Shown in pieces: positions 63,601 to 64,000 of a stretch of 64,000 nt of DNA (the first letter of the stretch is position 1; each line of letters begins with the position of its first letter). Under the pieces are notes generated by a model, which worked only from the letters and a program-made list of their open reading frames with translations, ran no database searches and had not been told where the DNA came from. The stretch covers positions 1 through 64,000 of the forward strand of contig JBCCHV010000035.1 of assembly GCA_039028635.1 (NCBI GenBank), given 5' to 3'. This DNA is from Acidobacteriota bacterium. GTDB lineage: Bacteria > Acidobacteriota > Thermoanaerobaculia > Multivoradales > JBCCEF01. Position numbers and translations under genes: made by a program.

Positions 63601-64000
63601 GCACCGAGATCGGAACCTACCGAGTGGCTCCGATGATGGCTCGGGGTGGGATGCGGGGACCGATGAGCCCGATGTACAAGTCGTCCTTGACGACCCACAG
63701 CTCGCGCGGATTCGCCACCTCGGCGGGCAAGGGTGGTGGAGTCAAAGGTGGTGGAGTCAAAGGGGGAGCCCATGGGGGAGCCGGCAAGGCTGGCGGCGGT
63801 GCGGGCGGTAAGGTGTCGGCATCGATCGAAAAGGGCATCTCCAAGAAGTTGTTGAAGGCCGACAGGAGCGGTGGCCTGTTGGCGGAGTTCGAGAAGATCG
63901 TGAGCTCTGGCAAGGTGGTCAGTGCAAAATCAACCCATGTCGCTGGCATCAAGAAGCTGTCAGGCGATGGCTACAAGGGCTTCATGTACCAGGCCAAGCC
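57648..64000 (+). CDS. Giant RHS/SpvB-type lipoprotein, polymorphic-toxin-like (partial)
   Basis: At least 2117 residues, open at the window end. It begins with a lipoprotein signal (FLFLWACTTSG, lipobox LWAC). Order of parts: SpvB-type N-domain (AAVYQIPIPLPPGTAELGPELSLSYSS, about residues 60-330); at least six VCBS/FG-GAP repeats with D(V/I)NGDG(L/M)xD(I/V)VGF (about 365-720); a TcdB-middle-like region (LGGRYEIEYAPLTSSEVYTR); many YD/RHS repeats (YEYDQLNTF, YDYDVYGNVVAA, YEFDPLGRMVA); and the RHS core end YYFSARYLDPVTGRFLTADD, NAYAYAFDAPTSLIDPTGHAP. After this come about 230 residues of a Gly/Ser/Lys-rich variable module, cut by the window edge. Frame was checked at five points and is continuous. 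Confidence 0.9.
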   Translation, partial: MPIPRFGIRKVVAGPAAMLAAFLFLWACTTSGPGGQDDDPRAGASLTQGSLEAEFSVDQRGAAVYQIPIPLPPGTAELGPELSLSYSSASGNGMLGMGFDLSGLQAIDRTSANLRQDGFKGGISYDGDDRFEMNGERLLAIASAGTTTEMRTERESWSKVVANARNESNGTCGSGPCWFSIIAKDGTRSTYGVNDDSRVEAAGGDGDVRVWALDEVTDLNGNVMRVSYTDDPLGRGSDDGQYYPASIAYTSHRDGAAAQRFVTFHYEERPDVIRQYIGGYPVVTRARLKSITAEVAGQAAPSLHLDYEAAPGTGRSRLVSVQACGGEGEVCLPPTEFDWQDQSQTFENDGSWLSTEFVTGWDIETNPRYLSDVNGDGRLDIVGFRFDTRVALAEENLRFAPASTWNDDFGTGWTAEMPREVADVNGDGRGDVVGFGLAGVQVAPSNGSRFDPSLWSSQAYPHFGRDPSAGAWIADRNPRMLNDVNGDGLADIVGFHDRTMVALSTGTSFETPRVWNESDFTGASWWVGRQQLRYLADVNGDGLADIVGFGEDGIKVGICQGNAEGGFSLQPWSQNQTGYPHFSLGQGWSAGQHPRYMADVNGDGLSDIVGFRNGVQVAFSTGDGFLDPVTWNSDFSAESTVPWSRDDPRLVLDINGDGLDDVVGFSRTGAKVAVSSGEAFLQTGWDQESLPTFTGGQPSRLLTAGDVNGDGMVDVIGFGAELTARSEITVGLVDGLFPDLVTTITNGLGGRYEIEYAPLTSSEVYTRSSDGTTSAIEGLREAAVDDDPNGLGHFTTPVPYRYDDISANFPIQEVVGGHVYVVANTRETTDPARQAARYDYQDSYHYTEAKLDLLSQRWLGFKTHLRREESLGRENLQVFHQDYPLNGRVAHTEIRCSESSPDPRCQPGALMTVDAFEWQSRVTATGSGSESPPVYEVLESEYRRDEYTYGQYDLSIGREMAYDEYGNRTLEAYLGYVDRQGRDLGPEDNVYGCSRYANLDVNGDWKLGYPLFTKQSRSADCFEFETFEEGVDFKLRRQTYDVEGGTLNELSDSQWDDRSSTYMTFAYDYDVYGNVVAATNPQGDTGTYEYDQLNTFPVRVSSPPLPEDGGNRLVVEKAFDARFGLQVLDRQPNGNLEVICPDAFGRPVTLQVASPEGKASDAACLAQGVTVPVTTTTSVSYGSDAGGGIFVRTDELQDWPTGSARDLLASWEYLDGRERTYKTVEDSSESNQIANCTVFDADDEEIESTLPFFGGLGGACSAGGGSPLWTTTERDLIGRPVRETRPNGPQGGQTVVDTTTYVDTETTEQGWDTTGPDPYRAVANSRFFDDELKVVSAVVPGDGNATSTYEFDPLGRMVAATDPATEDNPNGVTTTLEYDSLDRMVAVSSPDRGASRFDYQGTEWLQVYADGYGEQRQEYDPLGRMQSQFLPDGRRYEFQYDDPEVSRGLGMNTGWTIYDADGGEEASTTYGFDTVNEMSTETLTLAGEATAGVFTTRYDNDPQGRQRRIVFPDGAVGERRYSGGNLVELAFAGEVLAELDEYTALREPGRYRYPTSQVVEESGYYPTGQFWSHRIEAPSGPYLDTATSWDGLTRVRDIEDRLPGDGEDLSHVYRYQNLRLTEAVGANGTKIYGYDRAGNLIRAGDIDYRYRYHRIESGTSGGNEVYAAEYDDVGSMVRRASGGQVWNFEYDSLAQLRAVRGEGETEPRLTMTYDPEGIRLTKVAPTGLATLYVTPDFQVTRADGSELSTHYLGLDDGESVMAVTTGEDAVRADGLPAPGTLFLHRNHLGSTQMTTDQSGEVVNRYAYAAYGALAEAQGPNDVRPKFTGRELDSGGDLYYFSARYLDPVTGRFLTADDGPAGSIDRQDTFNAYAYAFDAPTSLIDPTGHAPQILGGLVVLGKGIAKVGSMLGKAALKGAAVAKGMGSSSQLSIAMASGKSAATTKSVTAGTKSLLGTSAVSNTTRVAGTSALAKSTPTQFKYVAFRTEIGTYRVAPMMARGGMRGPMSPMYKSSLTTHSSRGFATSAGKGGGVKGGGVKGGAHGGAGKAGGGAGGKVSASIEKGISKKLLKADRSGGLLAEFEKIVSSGKVVSAKSTHVAGIKKLSGDGYKGFMYQAK

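Overview
The window is GC-rich, gene-dense bacterial chromosome. Most start codons have purine-rich ribosome-binding sites and many neighbouring genes overlap by 1-4 bases. The mix of genes suggests Acidobacteriota, perhaps a Thermoanaerobaculia-like lineage: a sigma factor of the type expanded in acidobacteria and planctomycetes, many small secreted Cys-rich proteins, a C25 peptidase and a giant RHS lipoprotein. This placement is inferred from style and gene content, not from a marker gene.

Layout. 1-9157: a hairpin-rich repeat, a small membrane protein, then a complete F1Fo ATP synthase operon (atpZ/I-like, atpI-like, atpB-E-F-H-A-G-D-C) with a promoter candidate and a clear terminator. 9179-18671 (minus strand): an SGNH/GDSL hydrolase, then a ten-gene Mrp/Mbh-type cation/proton antiporter operon (E-F-G-A'-B-C-D-D-small-D). 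19006-32000: a gingipain-like C25 peptidase, five dispersed copies of a new-looking small secreted Cys-rich protein, a serine protease/endonuclease I fusion, an agmatinase, membrane proteins and a soluble THI5/NMT1-like protein. 32074-50694: a Rossmann-fold oxidoreductase-like protein, ATP-dependent PEP carboxykinase, secreted VOC, metallo-beta-lactamase, beta-helix and dienelactone-hydrolase proteins, a CPA1 antiporter, glycosyltransferases and LigD.

The most unusual region is 50881-57608. A secreted Cys-rich peptide and an ECF-type sigma factor precede what looks like a compact cyanobactin-like RiPP locus outside the cyanobacteria. It holds a PatA/PatG-family subtilisin with the PatG C-terminal domain, a peroxiredoxin whose catalytic Cys codon is an in-frame TGA followed by a SECIS-like hairpin (a candidate selenoprotein), a 69-residue precursor with the cyanobactin-type leader motif LPQQ-x2-PV-x-R and an eight-Cys tail, a divergent cis-prenyltransferase, and a protein joining a possible PatF-like region to a second PatG C-terminal domain. 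No YcaO heterocyclase is present. A plausible but untested model is that the protease matures the peptide, the cis-prenyltransferase supplies a prenyl diphosphate, the PatF-like protein attaches it, and the seleno-peroxiredoxin handles thiol redox chemistry.

The window ends inside a very large SpvB/VCBS/RHS lipoprotein (57648 onward) whose C-terminal module is cut off. I saw no tRNA, rRNA, CRISPR array or insertion sequence with a transposase. The only mobile-looking DNA is the hairpin-rich repeat with inverted ends.
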